Shown piece by piece: positions 7,280 to 18,039 of a stretch of DNA of 64,000 bases (positions are counted from its first letter, which is position 1; each line of letters starts with the position of its first letter). Made by a program: the position numbers and the translations under genes. This DNA comes from Deltaproteobacteria bacterium (GTDB taxonomy: Bacteria; Desulfobacterota; Desulfuromonadia; Desulfuromonadales; Geopsychrobacteraceae): positions 23,639-87,638 of the forward strand of contig JAGYPB010000003.1 of the NCBI GenBank assembly GCA_018399135.1, given 5' to 3'. The notes below the pieces were generated by a model. It was not told the DNA's origin. It saw only the letters and a list, made by a program, of their open reading frames with translations, and made no database searches.

Positions 7280-9657
7280 GTGAAAAACTGCCACAGGGGG
7301 TATTGCTCACCCGTGCCGATGACCTGATCAATTGGGGGCGCAAAAACAGCCTCTGGCCGATGTTTTTCGGTCTGTCCTGTTGTTTTGTCGAGATGATGAC
7401 GAGCATGACCCCGCGTTTTGACCTGGCGCGCTTCGGCGCGGAAGTGCTGCGTGGAACGCCGCGCGAGTCGGATGTGATGATTATCTCCGGCACCCCGTTC
7501 AAGAAGATGGGTGCTTCCATCCTGCGGGTCTATGAGCAGATGCCCAACCCCAAATGGGTTATTGCCATGGGCAGTTGCGCCAACTCCGGTGGCATGTACG
7601 ATGTTTACAGTGTCATCCAGGGGGTCAACCAGATTCTGCCGGTGGATGTCTATATCCCCGGTTGCCCGCCCCGCCCCGAGGCTTTTTTGCAGGGGATTAT
7701 CGAACTGCAAAAAAAGATTGTCGCCGAAGAGCAGCCGGCACGTAAGGTTTTTGGTATGGCGGGCGGCAGTGAAGGAACAACGGTACCGCCGCTGGTCGAT
7801 GGCGTCACCAAGAGCCGCGACCCGCGCGGGCCGGGCTATGGCAACACCCCGCTGCGTGGAACCGTGCAGCAGCCACCCGCATTCCCCCACAACCGTACCG
7901 CCAACAGCTGGCGGCCGCCGCAGCCCAAACAGGAGTTTCCGCCTTCAGCTGAGGCTGTCTATCGTGACGTACAGGAACGCTTCAAGGGGGAGGTGACGAT
8001 TGATCCGTTAGCGGCTGATATGCCGGTGCTGATCTGTCCGGTGGCGCGGATTCGTGAGCTGCTTTACTTTCTCAAGCATGAAGCGGTGATCAAGTATCAG
8101 CGCCTGGAAGATCTGACCGCTATTGATGAACGTCTGCGGCGCCAACCCTGCGATCATCAATTTACCCTGGTCTATCACTTGCTCAACTTTAGCGATCCCG
8201 GTTACCTGCGGATCAAGGTGCCACTGACGGGTGAATACCCACAGGTACCAACGATCACCGAAATCTGGCCGTCGGCTGGTTGGTACGAACGCGAAGTTTT
8301 TGATATGTTTGGCATCACGTTTCCCGGTCATAAGGATCTGCGGCGGATTCTGATGCCGGCCACCTGGGAAGGTCATCCCTTGCGTAAGGAGCACCCGTCG
8401 CGCGCCACCGACATGCCTCCTTTTACCGTTGATACTGCCATGGACTATATTCCAGTGGCGGCAGACAAGCTTGTTCCTCTGCCTGGAGCCGATGACGGCA
8501 GCATGGTGTTGAATCTCGGGCCACATCACCCTGGTACCCATGGCGTATTGCGTGTGGTGCTGCGGATGCAGGGGGAAGAATTGACCGATATCGATGTCGA
8601 TCTCGGTTACCACCACCGGGGCGCTGAAAAGATCGGCGAGCGCCAGCACTGGGCACAGTTTATTCCCTACACCGACCGTATCGATTACCTCTCCGGGGTG
8701 CAGAACAACCTGGCCTATCTGCATTCCCTTGAAACCCTGCTCGGGGTCTCGGTGCCGCAGCGCGCTGATTATGCCCGGGTGATGTTGTGTGAGCTGTTCC
8801 GTCTGGCCAGTCATCTGGTCTGGCTCGGCACCTATGCTCACGATGTCGGGGCCATGACCCCGGTCTTCTACTGTTTCGACTCGCGCGAAAAGATATTTGA
8901 TATCGTTGAGATGATCACCGGCGGGCGCATGCATCCGTCCTGGCTACGCATCGGTGGCCTGCCCCTGGACCTGCCGGAAGGCTGGAAACAGAAGGTTGAC
9001 ACTTTTACCAGCGATTTTGACAAACGCATCAATGAGCTCGACAGCATGCTCACCGACGGCCCGGTGTTCCGTGCCCGGAGTGAAGGCGTCGGCATTGTCA
9101 ACCTGGATGAGGCCCTCGACTGGGGTTTCTCCGGCCCTAACCTGCGTGCCAGTGGCTCCAGCTGGGACTTGCGCCGCACGATGCCCTACAGTGCCTACAA
9201 TGACTTTGATTTTGATGTGGTCAGTTTCACTGGCGGTGATTGCTTTGATCGCTACCGCGTGCGCCTGGAGGAGCTGCGCCAGTCGTTGCGGATTGTCAAG
9301 CAGGCGGCCGAACGCATGCCGGGCGGGCGCTGGATGACCGATGATTACCGCTATACCTACCCGCAGCGCGGCGATGGCCTGCACGATATCGAAAGCCTGA
9401 TTCATCACTTTGTCAATGTGTCGAGCGGTCCGGTTGCACCCTTGGGCGAAGTTTATCGAGCGACGGAGTCGAGCAAAGGGGAGTGTGGTTATTACCTGGT
9501 CAGTGATGGTGGCAGCAGTGCCTACCGCTGCCGTATCCGCACCCCATCCTTCGCCCACATGCAGGCGTTCTCGTGGATCTGCAAAGGGAGTATGCTGGCG
9601 GATATGATTGCGGTGATGGGATCGATTGATTTTATATTGGCAGATCTTGATCGTTAA
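7276..9657 (+). CDS. nuoBCD: NADH-quinone oxidoreductase subunits B, C and D fused
   Basis: 793 residues. Residues 1 to about 160 are NuoB, with the N2 [4Fe-4S] ligands Cys35-Cys36 (GLSCCFVEM), GSCANSGG and GCPPRPE. A proline-rich linker (about 165-230) leads to NuoC (about 230-385; [25 protein letters not shown]). NuoD fills the rest ([21 protein letters not shown], ending [19 protein letters not shown]). NuoCD fusions are common; a B-C-D triple fusion is rarer. It forms the quinone-binding connecting module of complex I. Confidence 0.96.
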   Translation: MSEKLPQGVLLTRADDLINWGRKNSLWPMFFGLSCCFVEMMTSMTPRFDLARFGAEVLRGTPRESDVMIISGTPFKKMGASILRVYEQMPNPKWVIAMGSCANSGGMYDVYSVIQGVNQILPVDVYIPGCPPRPEAFLQGIIELQKKIVAEEQPARKVFGMAGGSEGTTVPPLVDGVTKSRDPRGPGYGNTPLRGTVQQPPAFPHNRTANSWRPPQPKQEFPPSAEAVYRDVQERFKGEVTIDPLAADMPVLICPVARIRELLYFLKHEAVIKYQRLEDLTAIDERLRRQPCDHQFTLVYHLLNFSDPGYLRIKVPLTGEYPQVPTITEIWPSAGWYEREVFDMFGITFPGHKDLRRILMPATWEGHPLRKEHPSRATDMPPFTVDTAMDYIPVAADKLVPLPGADDGSMVLNLGPHHPGTHGVLRVVLRMQGEELTDIDVDLGYHHRGAEKIGERQHWAQFIPYTDRIDYLSGVQNNLAYLHSLETLLGVSVPQRADYARVMLCELFRLASHLVWLGTYAHDVGAMTPVFYCFDSREKIFDIVEMITGGRMHPSWLRIGGLPLDLPEGWKQKVDTFTSDFDKRINELDSMLTDGPVFRARSEGVGIVNLDEALDWGFSGPNLRASGSSWDLRRTMPYSAYNDFDFDVVSFTGGDCFDRYRVRLEELRQSLRIVKQAAERMPGGRWMTDDYRYTYPQRGDGLHDIESLIHHFVNVSSGPVAPLGEVYRATESSKGECGYYLVSDGGSSAYRCRIRTPSFAHMQAFSWICKGSMLADMIAVMGSIDFILADLDR

Positions 9658-9665
9658 GGGGCGTT

Positions 9666-10179
9666 ATGAAAGCGATTGAATCACAGACCACCAGCCATCT
9701 GCTCGATCAGAACACTCTGGCGGAATTTATCCGTCATGCCGGTGAGATAGAGCATCCGCGTGAGATGATCATCGACGTGCTGCGTGCCATTCAGCTGCAT
9801 CATGGCTGGGTACCGGATGAAGGGGTCGAGTTGACGGCCTCGATCCTTGGCCTGACTCCGGTTGAGGTCGAAGAGATTGCCACCTTTTATGACAAGATCT
9901 TCCGCCGCCCGGTTGGGTCGTTTAATCATCCATCTGTGGCGTTCTGTCTGTTGCTGAGCCAGGGCCGAAAAGAAGATTGCTGTTTATCTGCAGAAGGCCC
10001 TGAGCATTGAATTTGGTCAGACGACGGAAGATGGACTTTTTACGCTGCTGCCGTCCTGTTGTCTTGGGTGCTGTGGTATCGCCCCGGCAGTGATGGTCAA
10101 GCAACAATTCTACGGGCCTCTGACCCCGGAAAAGGTCGATGAACTGATTGCCACGCTGCGTCTGGAGGGGTCGGTATGA
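9666..10179 (+). pseudogene. nuoE: NADH-quinone oxidoreductase subunit E, interrupted
   Basis: The first 84 codons are a normal NuoE N-terminus (EVEEIATFYDKIFRRPVG). Near 9917 the frame is lost. The continuation lies in another frame (IIHL..SVCC, EKKIAVYLQKALSIEFGQT, then PSCCLGCCGIAPAVMV), with an in-frame TGA at about 9970 where Trp is expected. The four cysteines for the [2Fe-2S] cluster N1a are still encoded. The reconstructed gene ends at 10179, overlapping nuoF by ATGA. All operon partners remain, so a sequence error is likely. Confidence 0.85.
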
Positions 10180-11453
10180 GTCAGACTACGCAGCTGTTAT
10201 TTAAAAATCGGGTTCCCGGAAACACTGCTTTTATCAAGGAATTCAGCGCTAATGGTGGTTATCAGGGGCTGAAGACCGCTATGCAGACCATGACTCCTCT
10301 CGAAATCCGCGATTTGGTCAAGGCGTCGGCTTTGCGCGGGCGCGGCGGCGCCGGGTTCCCCACTGGAGTGAAATGGGGCTTTTTCCCTGCAGATAAGCCG
10401 GGGATCAAATATCTGGTGTGTAACTGCGACGAAATGGAACCGGGTACCTATAAAGATGGCGTCCTGTTACAGGCAGATCCTCACCAGTTGATCGAGGGGA
10501 TGATCCTTTCGGCCTTTGCCCTGCAGACCCAGGTGGGTTATATCTTCATCCGCTATGCCTATGAAAAACAGGCAGAAAATTTGCGCCGCGCTATTGCTGA
10601 AGCGACGCAAGCCGGCTACCTTGGCAAAAATATTCTCGGTAGCGGTTTTGATTTTGAACTTCATGTCCACGGCAGCGCCGGACGTTATATCCTTGGCGAG
10701 GAAACCGCCCTGCTTAATGGTCTTGAGGGGATTCGCCCCAATCCGCGTTTAAAACCCCCCTTCCCGGCGGTGCGCGGGCTCTTTGGTCAGCCGACGACGG
10801 TTAATAACGTCGAAACCCTTGCCAACATTCCCCATATCGTTACCGGCGGGGCCCAGTGGTTCAAGGATCTGGCCTTGACTACCGATGGCTCGGGGACGAA
10901 ATTGTTTGGACTGTCGGGGCATCTCAATCGCACCGAGTGTTTTGAATTGCCGGTGGGGATCAGTCTGCGTGAAGTGGTTGAAACCTATGGTCAGGGGATG
11001 TGGAAAAACAAGCAATTCAAGGCGTGTCTGCCCGGTGGTGCCTCGACCCCGTATCTGACCCGTGAGCATATGGATGTTGCCCTTGATTTTGCCTCGCTGG
11101 AAAAGGTCGGTAGCCGTTTCGGTACGGCCGGGGTGACAGCCTTTGATGAAGATACCTGCATGGTCGCCGTAACCCTTAACCTGATCCGCTTTTTTGCCCG
11201 TGAGAGTTGTGGCTGGTGTACCCCATGCCGAGATGGATTGACGATGGTGCGCTGGATCCTGGAAATGTTTGAATCCGGCAAGGGGACGATTGAACATCTG
11301 GAGATGCTTAAAGACCAGCTGAAAAATATCTCCGGCAAGAGCTTCTGTGCCCTGGCAGAAGGGGCGATGGGGCCGGTTGCCGGTCTGCTGACCCATTTTG
11401 AGCAGGAAATTGTTGACCACATTGAGCGCGGACGCTGTCCGTTCAGCAAGTAA
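10176..11453 (+). CDS. nuoF: NADH-quinone oxidoreductase subunit F
   Basis: 425 residues. The NADH/FMN-binding subunit of the complex I electron-input arm. GRGGAGFPTG near residue 53 binds NADH; YILGEETALL and the FMN-site region follow. The C-terminal CGWCTPCRDG plus a later Cys (GKSFCALAEGA) ligate [4Fe-4S] cluster N3. Cytoplasmic; works with NuoE and NuoG. ATG overlaps the nuoE end by 4 bp. Confidence 0.96.
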   Translation: MSQTTQLLFKNRVPGNTAFIKEFSANGGYQGLKTAMQTMTPLEIRDLVKASALRGRGGAGFPTGVKWGFFPADKPGIKYLVCNCDEMEPGTYKDGVLLQADPHQLIEGMILSAFALQTQVGYIFIRYAYEKQAENLRRAIAEATQAGYLGKNILGSGFDFELHVHGSAGRYILGEETALLNGLEGIRPNPRLKPPFPAVRGLFGQPTTVNNVETLANIPHIVTGGAQWFKDLALTTDGSGTKLFGLSGHLNRTECFELPVGISLREVVETYGQGMWKNKQFKACLPGGASTPYLTREHMDVALDFASLEKVGSRFGTAGVTAFDEDTCMVAVTLNLIRFFARESCGWCTPCRDGLTMVRWILEMFESGKGTIEHLEMLKDQLKNISGKSFCALAEGAMGPVAGLLTHFEQEIVDHIERGRCPFSK

Positions 11454-11463
11454 GAAGTTGACT

Positions 11464-13809
11464 ATGCCGACATTGACCATCGACAACCAGACGATTAGCG
11501 TTCCCGAAGGGAAGACCATCCTTGAGGCTGCTGAGGCTCTCGGCATCATGGTTCCCCATTTCTGTTATCACAAGGAGTTAGGTGCCGTTGGAGCATGCCG
11601 TATGTGTGCCGTGACGGTTCACACCGGCCCTATGCCCGGCCTGAAAATGGCCTGCCTGATTGCGGTTGAAGAGGGGATGGTGGTCACCACCGGCGATGAT
11701 GCGTCAGCGACCTTTCGTGAGCGCGTCGGAGAATGGCTGATGCTCAATCACCCCCACGATTGTCCGGTCTGTGATGAGGGCGGCGAATGTCAACTGCAGG
11801 AGATGACCATCTCCAGTGGCCACGGCATCCGTCGCTATCAGGGGGGAAAGGGCACTTATACCAATCAGGATCTTGGCCCTTTCATTGCCCAGGAAATGAA
11901 CCGTTGCATCCAGTGTTATCGTTGTGCGCGTACCTACAAAGATTACTGTGGCGGGCGTGATTTTGGCGTCATGGGTTCACGTAACCGGGTCTTTTTTGGA
12001 CGCTTCAAGGAGGGGATGCTGGAAAGTGATTTTTCCGGCAATCTGGTTGATCTGTGCCCAACCGGGGTTTTTACTGATCGCACCTTCCGCTTTAAATCTC
12101 GAGCATGGGATCTGGAGCAGGCTGATTCCGTTTGCCCACACTGTGGCGTTGGCTGTGCGACTGTTCCTGGTGGCCGGCTGCGTGAACTGCAACGGGTACA
12201 AAGTGGTGATAACTCGCTGGTTAATGCGACCTTTATCTGTGATCGTGGTCGTTTTGGCAGTGGCTACGCCAATCACCCCGAGCGCCCACGTCAGGCGCGG
12301 CAGGGGGATCAGCCTATCAGCGTGGGCGCTGCTCTGACAACCCTTGAAACGCAGATCCGTGCTGCGATAAAGCACCATGGGCCGGAAGCAGTGCTGCTGG
12401 TTGGCTCTGATCGGGCTTCATTGGAAACTAACTGGCTGTTGCAGCGCACTGCCAAACATTTTGGCTGCCGTGTACCGGTTCTTAATGCCCATCATCATCG
12501 TCACCAGACCGCGCAGATGGCGGCTTTCGATTTTTCTGATCAGCTGGCCTCATTGCAGGATATTCGTACCAGCGATCTCGTGCTGGTCTGCGGGGTTGAT
12601 CCCCTTGCTGAAGCGCCCCTTCTGGCGCTGGCCCTGCGCCAGGCGGTACGCAAAGGTGGCCGGGTGGTGGTGTATGACCCGCGTCCGGTCGAACTGCCCT
12701 GTGACTATGATCAGGTAGCTATTGCACCGCTGGCATTACAGGAATTGCTCGCTGATAGTGGTGCCGAAGGGCGCCATCTGCGTGATCTGATCGGGCAGGC
12801 AAAAGCCCCGATCATTGTTGCCGGTGCCGACCTGTTGGGGCCCGTCGGGTTTCAGAAAGTCCGGAAATGGGCTGAAAAGTCTTCGAATGCAGAACGTCCT
12901 TGTCTGATGTATCCGGTGCTGGCTGGAGCTAACAGCTTTGGTACGGCATTGCTGAGTCTGCCGGAGCAGGATGATCTGTTGACCCGACTTGACAGTGGCA
13001 AGGTGAAGATGCTGATTTGCGTGGAAACAGATCCCCTGCTTGAAGCTCCCGACGGCGAGCGTTTTGCTGCAGCGCTGACTCGTCTTGAGCAGTTGGTTGT
13101 ACTTGACTATTTGCCGACATCATTGAGTACGCACGCCAATCTGTTTGTCCCGACCTGTCCTCCGGTCGAAGACAGTGGAACCTTTATCAATAATGAAGGG
13201 CGTTTGCGCCGCTTTCAGCAGGTGATCAAGCCGGGGCAGAGCCTCGCTGTGGGTGAACATCCGTCGCGTGAATTTTCCCTTGATACCCCTGGCAGTGATC
13301 CGCAACCGGCAGCCTTGTTATTGCAGCGCCTGATCGGACGGGAGCTGCCCCTGGCAGAACTGCATCGGCAGCTGGTGCTTGAGCAGCCCCGGCTGGCAGC
13401 ACTCACCAAACTTAAAGCGGGGGAGGCCGGGTCACGGGTGACCCCCGCCGTAGCTCGTCCGCAATTTATTGATCAACTGCCTGAACAACCGGTGCAGACC
13501 CTTGAACTGGTGGTGTCACCAGCGCGTTATGGAGGAGATCTGTTCAGCCGTTATGCACCTAAACTGGAGCCCCGCAAACGACTGCCATGCTTCTATCTGC
13601 ATCCAGATGAACTACAGAAACATGGGTTGAAAGACGGTGATAACGCCGTTGTCGAGACCGACTTCGGCAGTTTCAGATTGTCGGTATGCAGTCAACCCGG
13701 CATGGCTGCAGGTTGTGTTCTGGTTGAAAGCAGCGCGGCTTTCCCCCAGTTAATTCCGGGTGCGGGCTTTAGCTACTGTGTTATTAGCCCGGGAGGTGCC
13801 AATGAATGA
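11464..13809 (+). CDS. nuoG: NADH-quinone oxidoreductase subunit G
   Basis: 781 residues. N-terminal [2Fe-2S] domain with Cys34, Cys45, Cys48; the HPHDCPVCDEGGECQLQ His/Cys cluster; two further [4Fe-4S] motifs in NRCIQCYRCART; then VCPHCGVGC with a later Cys in FICDRGRFG, the ligand set for cluster N7. A molybdopterin-oxidoreductase-like domain fills the rest. It carries electrons from NuoF toward NuoI. ATG 11464 was chosen 10 bp after the nuoF stop; the frame itself is open further upstream. Confidence 0.94.
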   Translation: MPTLTIDNQTISVPEGKTILEAAEALGIMVPHFCYHKELGAVGACRMCAVTVHTGPMPGLKMACLIAVEEGMVVTTGDDASATFRERVGEWLMLNHPHDCPVCDEGGECQLQEMTISSGHGIRRYQGGKGTYTNQDLGPFIAQEMNRCIQCYRCARTYKDYCGGRDFGVMGSRNRVFFGRFKEGMLESDFSGNLVDLCPTGVFTDRTFRFKSRAWDLEQADSVCPHCGVGCATVPGGRLRELQRVQSGDNSLVNATFICDRGRFGSGYANHPERPRQARQGDQPISVGAALTTLETQIRAAIKHHGPEAVLLVGSDRASLETNWLLQRTAKHFGCRVPVLNAHHHRHQTAQMAAFDFSDQLASLQDIRTSDLVLVCGVDPLAEAPLLALALRQAVRKGGRVVVYDPRPVELPCDYDQVAIAPLALQELLADSGAEGRHLRDLIGQAKAPIIVAGADLLGPVGFQKVRKWAEKSSNAERPCLMYPVLAGANSFGTALLSLPEQDDLLTRLDSGKVKMLICVETDPLLEAPDGERFAAALTRLEQLVVLDYLPTSLSTHANLFVPTCPPVEDSGTFINNEGRLRRFQQVIKPGQSLAVGEHPSREFSLDTPGSDPQPAALLLQRLIGRELPLAELHRQLVLEQPRLAALTKLKAGEAGSRVTPAVARPQFIDQLPEQPVQTLELVVSPARYGGDLFSRYAPKLEPRKRLPCFYLHPDELQKHGLKDGDNAVVETDFGSFRLSVCSQPGMAAGCVLVESSAAFPQLIPGAGFSYCVISPGGANE

Positions 13810-14794
13810 AATGCTGGTGACCCTGGCTCTGATTCTGGGAAAACTACTGTTCATTTTTGGTGTTGTTCTGTTCATGGCGGCCTATCTGGTGCTGGCGGAA
13901 CGCAAGATTTTGGGGCGTATGCAGCTGCGCTATGGCCCCAACCGGGTTGGCCCTTTTGGGTTGATGCAACCGCTAGCGGATGTCATCAAGTTGTTGACCA
14001 AGGAGGATTTTGTCCCGGCACGAGCCGACAAGTGGTTGTTTTTGATTGCGCCTGGGATTACTGCCGTCACGGCCCTGTTGGTTTTTGCTGTTATTCCCTT
14101 CGGTCCAACTCAGGAAATCTTCGGTCAACAGGTTCCTCTGGTGGTGGTTGATCTGAATATCGGGGTGCTCTACTTCCTCGGTGTATCGTCCATGGCCGTC
14201 TACGGGGTGGTGCTTGGGGGATGGGCTTCGAACTCCAAATATTCCCTGCTTGGCGGGGTTCGTGGGTTATCGCAGATGGTCAGCTACGAACTCTCTTTGG
14301 GTTTGTCGCTGGTGCCGGTGATTATGATGGCCCGGTCATTTTCCTTGACCGATATCGTCATGGCTCAACAGTCGCTCCCCTTTATGTTGCTTAATCCCGT
14401 TGCCTTCGGGGTCTTTTTTATCTGTGTGCTGGCAGAAAGCAATCGTATTCCTTTTGACTTGCCTGAAGCTGAAAACGAACTGGTTGGCGGCTTTCACACT
14501 GAATATTCAGGGATGCGTTTCGGTCTCTTTTTTGTCGGTGAATACATCAATATGGTGGTTCTCGGTTCGCTGGTGACAGTATTTTTCCTCGGTGGCTGGC
14601 ACGGCCCGTGGTTGCCGCCGATGCTCTGGTTTTTGCTTAAAGTGCTGGCGGTGTGCGCCATGTTTATCTGGATTCGCGCCAGCATGCCGCGCCTGCGTTA
14701 CGATCAATTGATGAATCTGGGTTGGAAAGTCCTTCTGCCCCTGACGCTGGTCAATATTCTGGTGACCGGCGCTGTCTTGTTGGGATTGGGTTAA
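13802..14794 (+). CDS. nuoH: NADH-quinone oxidoreductase subunit H
   Basis: 330 residues, about eight membrane helices. Motifs ERKILGRMQLRYGPNRVGP, LADVIKLLTKEDFVP and the acidic loop RIPFDLPEAENELVGGFHTEY are signature NuoH sequences at the quinone channel. ATG 13802 follows GGGAGG and overlaps the nuoG end by 8 bp. Confidence 0.96.
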   Translation: MNEMLVTLALILGKLLFIFGVVLFMAAYLVLAERKILGRMQLRYGPNRVGPFGLMQPLADVIKLLTKEDFVPARADKWLFLIAPGITAVTALLVFAVIPFGPTQEIFGQQVPLVVVDLNIGVLYFLGVSSMAVYGVVLGGWASNSKYSLLGGVRGLSQMVSYELSLGLSLVPVIMMARSFSLTDIVMAQQSLPFMLLNPVAFGVFFICVLAESNRIPFDLPEAENELVGGFHTEYSGMRFGLFFVGEYINMVVLGSLVTVFFLGGWHGPWLPPMLWFLLKVLAVCAMFIWIRASMPRLRYDQLMNLGWKVLLPLTLVNILVTGAVLLGLG

Positions 14795-14798
14795 CAGT

Positions 14799-15329
14799 AT
14801 GCATGTTATCAGAGGAATTCGCGGAACCTTTCAGCCCTTCTGGGTAACATTGCGTAATATGTTCCGTAAGCCGGTGACGATCCAATATCCGGAAGAGAAA
14901 CAGCAACTCCCTGAACGCTATCGGGCGCGGCTGATCTTGACCCGAGATCCGGACGGGGCCGAACGTTGTGTTGCCTGTCATTTATGCAGTGCCGCCTGTC
15001 CGGTCGATTGCATCTCCATGCAGGCCGCTGAAGCCGAGGACGGGCGCCGTTATGCCGCCTGGTTCCGCATCAATTTCACCCGCTGTATTTTTTGCGGACT
15101 CTGTACCGAGGCGTGTCCTACGTTGGCGATTCAGGTGACAGCAGATTTTGAACTGGCCGGTCGTGATCTGCTCAAGTTGGTGTATGAAAAGGAAGATCTG
15201 CTGGTCGATCATTGTGGTAACGACAATAGCTACAACTTCTATCGCCAGAGCGGGATCGGCGTTGCTGCGCCGCGCGGTACCAATCCCGGCGAAACTCCAC
15301 CGGCGGATGTCAAGGATCTGATGCCATGA
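14799..15329 (+). CDS. nuoI: NADH-quinone oxidoreductase subunit I
   Basis: 176 residues. Two ferredoxin-type clusters are clear: CVACHLCSAACPVDC and CIFCGLCTEACPT, the ligands of N6a and N6b, which pass electrons to cluster N2 in NuoB. The C-terminal tail is rich in Gly/Pro. It starts 4 bp after nuoH and overlaps nuoJ by 4 bp. Confidence 0.96.
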   Translation: MHVIRGIRGTFQPFWVTLRNMFRKPVTIQYPEEKQQLPERYRARLILTRDPDGAERCVACHLCSAACPVDCISMQAAEAEDGRRYAAWFRINFTRCIFCGLCTEACPTLAIQVTADFELAGRDLLKLVYEKEDLLVDHCGNDNSYNFYRQSGIGVAAPRGTNPGETPPADVKDLMP

Positions 15330-15853
15330 TTGCGACCACCATGTTTTATCTGCTTGGCGCCGTGGCGCTGGGGGCAACCGGATTGGCCATCATCCAGCGC
15401 AACCCGGTCTATGCGGTGATCTATCTGGTCAAGAGCATTTTTGCCCTGGCGCTTATTTTTTATCTGTTGGGAGCGCCACTGTTGGCGGCCCTGCAGGTTA
15501 TTGTCTATGCCGGCGCGATCATGGTGTTGTTTCTGTTTGTGATTATGATGCTCGAGGTCACGCCAACCAATGCCTCTACGCGTAGCGCCCCAGGCTGGAT
15601 GCAGTGGGCTCCGGTGCTGTTTCTGACCCTGACCCTGGTTGTCTTAACTTTAGTGTTGATCGGCCTTGATCCGGCTACGTCAGAAGGTATTCCACGCTGG
15701 CATGCCACGCCTCGTGATTTTGGTTATACCCTGTTTAAAGAATACGCTCTGGCGGTCAAGATCATTTCTTTTCAGCTCTCCTTTGCCGCGGTTGGGGCTT
15801 TCCATGTCGGCATGACCGAGCGCAGACGCGCGCGGCTGGAGGATGCATCATGA
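15326..15853 (+). CDS. nuoJ: NADH-quinone oxidoreductase subunit J
   Basis: 175 residues with five predicted membrane helices. The segment QVIVYAGAIMVLFLFVIMML is the conserved third helix of NuoJ. Overlaps both neighbours by 4 bp (ATGA). Confidence 0.95.
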   Translation: MIATTMFYLLGAVALGATGLAIIQRNPVYAVIYLVKSIFALALIFYLLGAPLLAALQVIVYAGAIMVLFLFVIMMLEVTPTNASTRSAPGWMQWAPVLFLTLTLVVLTLVLIGLDPATSEGIPRWHATPRDFGYTLFKEYALAVKIISFQLSFAAVGAFHVGMTERRRARLEDAS

Positions 15854-16155
15854 TTGTGCCGATGGAACATCTGTTAACTCTTGCGACCCTGCTCTTTGCC
15901 CTGGGCCTCGCTTGTGTACTGGTACGGCGCAACCTGATTATGATTCTGATCGGGGTGGAGATCATGATTAATTCAGTCGGGCTGGTGCTGGTCGGGGCTT
16001 CAGCTTTCTGGCAACAGGTTGATGGCCAGATCATGGTGCTCATCTTGATGGCTATTACTGCTGCCGAAGTAGCAATTGGTCTGGCGCTGGTGGTTTATCT
16101 CCATCAGCAGAAAAAGAGCATTGATGTCGGCATTTTTGATGAGATGAGGGGCTGA
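15850..16155 (+). CDS. nuoK: NADH-quinone oxidoreductase subunit K
   Basis: 101 residues and three helices. The helix-2 glutamate (MILIGVEIMINS) and the helix-3 glutamate (ITAAEVAIGLAL) needed for proton movement are present. MIVPMEHLL at the start matches the family. The stop TGA overlaps the nuoL ATG by one base. Confidence 0.96.
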   Translation: MIVPMEHLLTLATLLFALGLACVLVRRNLIMILIGVEIMINSVGLVLVGASAFWQQVDGQIMVLILMAITAAEVAIGLALVVYLHQQKKSIDVGIFDEMRG

Positions 16156-17990
16156 TGGATATTCTTCTGACCCTGATACTGTTACTTCCCCTGGCCGGTG
16201 GCGTGATCAATGCCTGTTTAGGTCAACGTCTTCCGCGCCCGGTGCCGGTATTTATTGCCTGCGGCGCGGTCATCGGCAGTTTCCTCGCCGCTCTCGGCAG
16301 TTTTACCCTGGCCACGGGCGAGGGCTATCGGCTGGTGCTGTTTACCTGGCTGAAAAGTGGCAATTTCCAGGCCGATGTCGGTTTGCTGTTCGACCCGCTG
16401 GCGGCAATTATGACGCTGATGGTCACCGGCGTTGCCAGTTTAATTCACCTTTATGCCGCCGGTTATATGGAGGATGATTCCGATCAGGTACGCTTTTTTG
16501 CCCTGCTGAATCTGTTTGTTTTTGCCATGCTTACCATTGTCCTGGCCGATAACCTGCTGCCGTTGTTCCTACAAGGTTGGCTTCTGTTCTTACGGTTTAA
16601 TCGGTTTCTGTATCGCAAAACGGAAAATGCAGACGCGGGCTGCAAGGCCTTTATCGTCACAATGGATTAAGGATCTCTTTTTGCCGTGGCGCTTCTGTGG
16701 TTGTTTGTCTTGTTTGAACCATCAGCATTGAGGGATCAACGCCCAGGTGGCGGGGTTGGATATGACCACTATCACCCTGCTCAGTCTGCTCCTTTTAATC
16801 GGCGCCTGTGGTAAGAGTGCAGCTACCGTTGATGAGCTGGCTGCCGGATGCTATGGCTGGCCCACACCGGTCTCTGCCCTGACATGCAGCGACCATGGTT
16901 ACCGCCGGGGTTTATCTGTTGTGGCCGCATGTTCCCCCTGGTTTCTGTCGTCCACCGCCATGGCAGCCATTGCACTACGGTATCGCTACCGCCTTGTGGC
17001 GCACCTGCGCTCTGGCGCAAAACGAAATCAAACGGTGCTGGCCTATTCCACCATGAGTCAGGTCGGCTACGTTTCTGGCGGTCGGGTTGGGCAGCGTCTC
17101 GGCGGCGATGTTTCATCTGATCACCCATGCCTTTTTCAAGGCGTTACTCTTATGGCGGCTGGTTGTGTTATCAATCTGGCCGGTCACGAGAACGACATCC
17201 GCCGCATGTGGGTGGTTTGCGCCAGCGCTCTCCCCTGGTGTTCTGGCTGTTTATTGCCGGACTCTGGCGCCCGGCTGGGGCACCACTAACCAGCGGATTC
17301 TTCTCTAAGGATTTGATTCTGGCAACCGCCTTTGTCCAGGGCGACTGAGTTTCATCAAGGGCTTTACGGCTTGGGAGTGGCGACTGTGTTACTGACGTCC
17401 TTTTATTGTTTCCGGCTGGCCTACCTGGTGTTTGGTGGCGATTATCGTGGCGATGATTTACCCCATGAGCCTAATGGTTTGATGTTATGGCCACCGGATC
17501 CCTTTGGCATTTTTAGGCTTTCCGCCGGCCTGCTCTCAACCTTCCCACCTGTTTGCCGGTGGTTCCTGGTTTCGGTTGGCTTGGGCGCGAGCAGGATGTG
17601 CCGCATCTGACAATTGCTACGGAATACTGTTGATCGGCACGGCGGTAGCGGTTTTTGTCCTAGGCTGGTTGATGGCTGCTTTGCGCTACCGTAGATATGT
17701 TCAACGCCCGGCGTCGGTAGTCAGCGAATTTTTACTCAATGGCTGGCGTGCTGATGATCTGTTCGATCTATTGCTGGTGAGGCCGTTCATAAAAATTGGG
17801 CGCTTCTGGGTTCACAAGGAGTAGAGATCGGGCTGATTGAGGGGGTGCTTGTGGCACTGTCCGTAGTTGTAACGATCTCGGAACGCGCCTGCGTAGCCTG
17901 GGTGCCGGCAAGGTAAACCTTTATCTGCATGGCCTGGTGTGGGGTTTTGTGGTGATTGTCGGGTGGTTTTTATTGCGCGCCCTGACCTAG
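16155..17990 (+). pseudogene. nuoL: NADH-quinone oxidoreductase subunit L, multiply frameshifted
   Basis: The first 139 codons are normal (GLLFDPLAAIMTLMVTGVAS, IHLYAAGYM). From about 16575 the match hops between all three frames: CSYGLIGF, AYSTMSQVGYV, HAFFKALLL, AGHENDIRRM, PLTSGFFSKD, GLGVATVLLTSFYCFRLAYLVFGG, and a last helix ending at the TAG at 17990. Total length fits an ordinary antiporter-like proton-pumping subunit. At least eight small indels are needed. The rest of the operon is under clear selection, so local sequence error is the favoured reading. Confidence 0.88.
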
Positions 17991-18039
17991 AAATTTATCT
18001 GATGTTGATATTGCCGGAAAGTAAAGGATAACTGCAATC

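Noticed and set aside
7135-7890. 251-codon minus-strand frame
   Set aside because: Shadow of nuoB/nuoA; no start signal and no recognisable protein.
8008-9558. Long minus-strand frames of 308 and 204 codons
   Set aside because: They are mirror frames of nuoBCD, whose plus-strand product is clearly conserved; the antisense translations show no domain.
10749-11549. 266-codon minus-strand frame
   Set aside because: Antisense to nuoF and the nuoG start; low-complexity-free but without motifs, explained by codon bias.
14590-14625. TGGCAC...TTGC that looks like a sigma-54 promoter
   Set aside because: The spacer is 9 rather than 5 bases and it lies in nuoH.
16823-17128. Independent small genes in the nuoL region
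   Set aside because: All plus-strand pieces there align in order as NuoL fragments; the minus-strand frame is their shadow.
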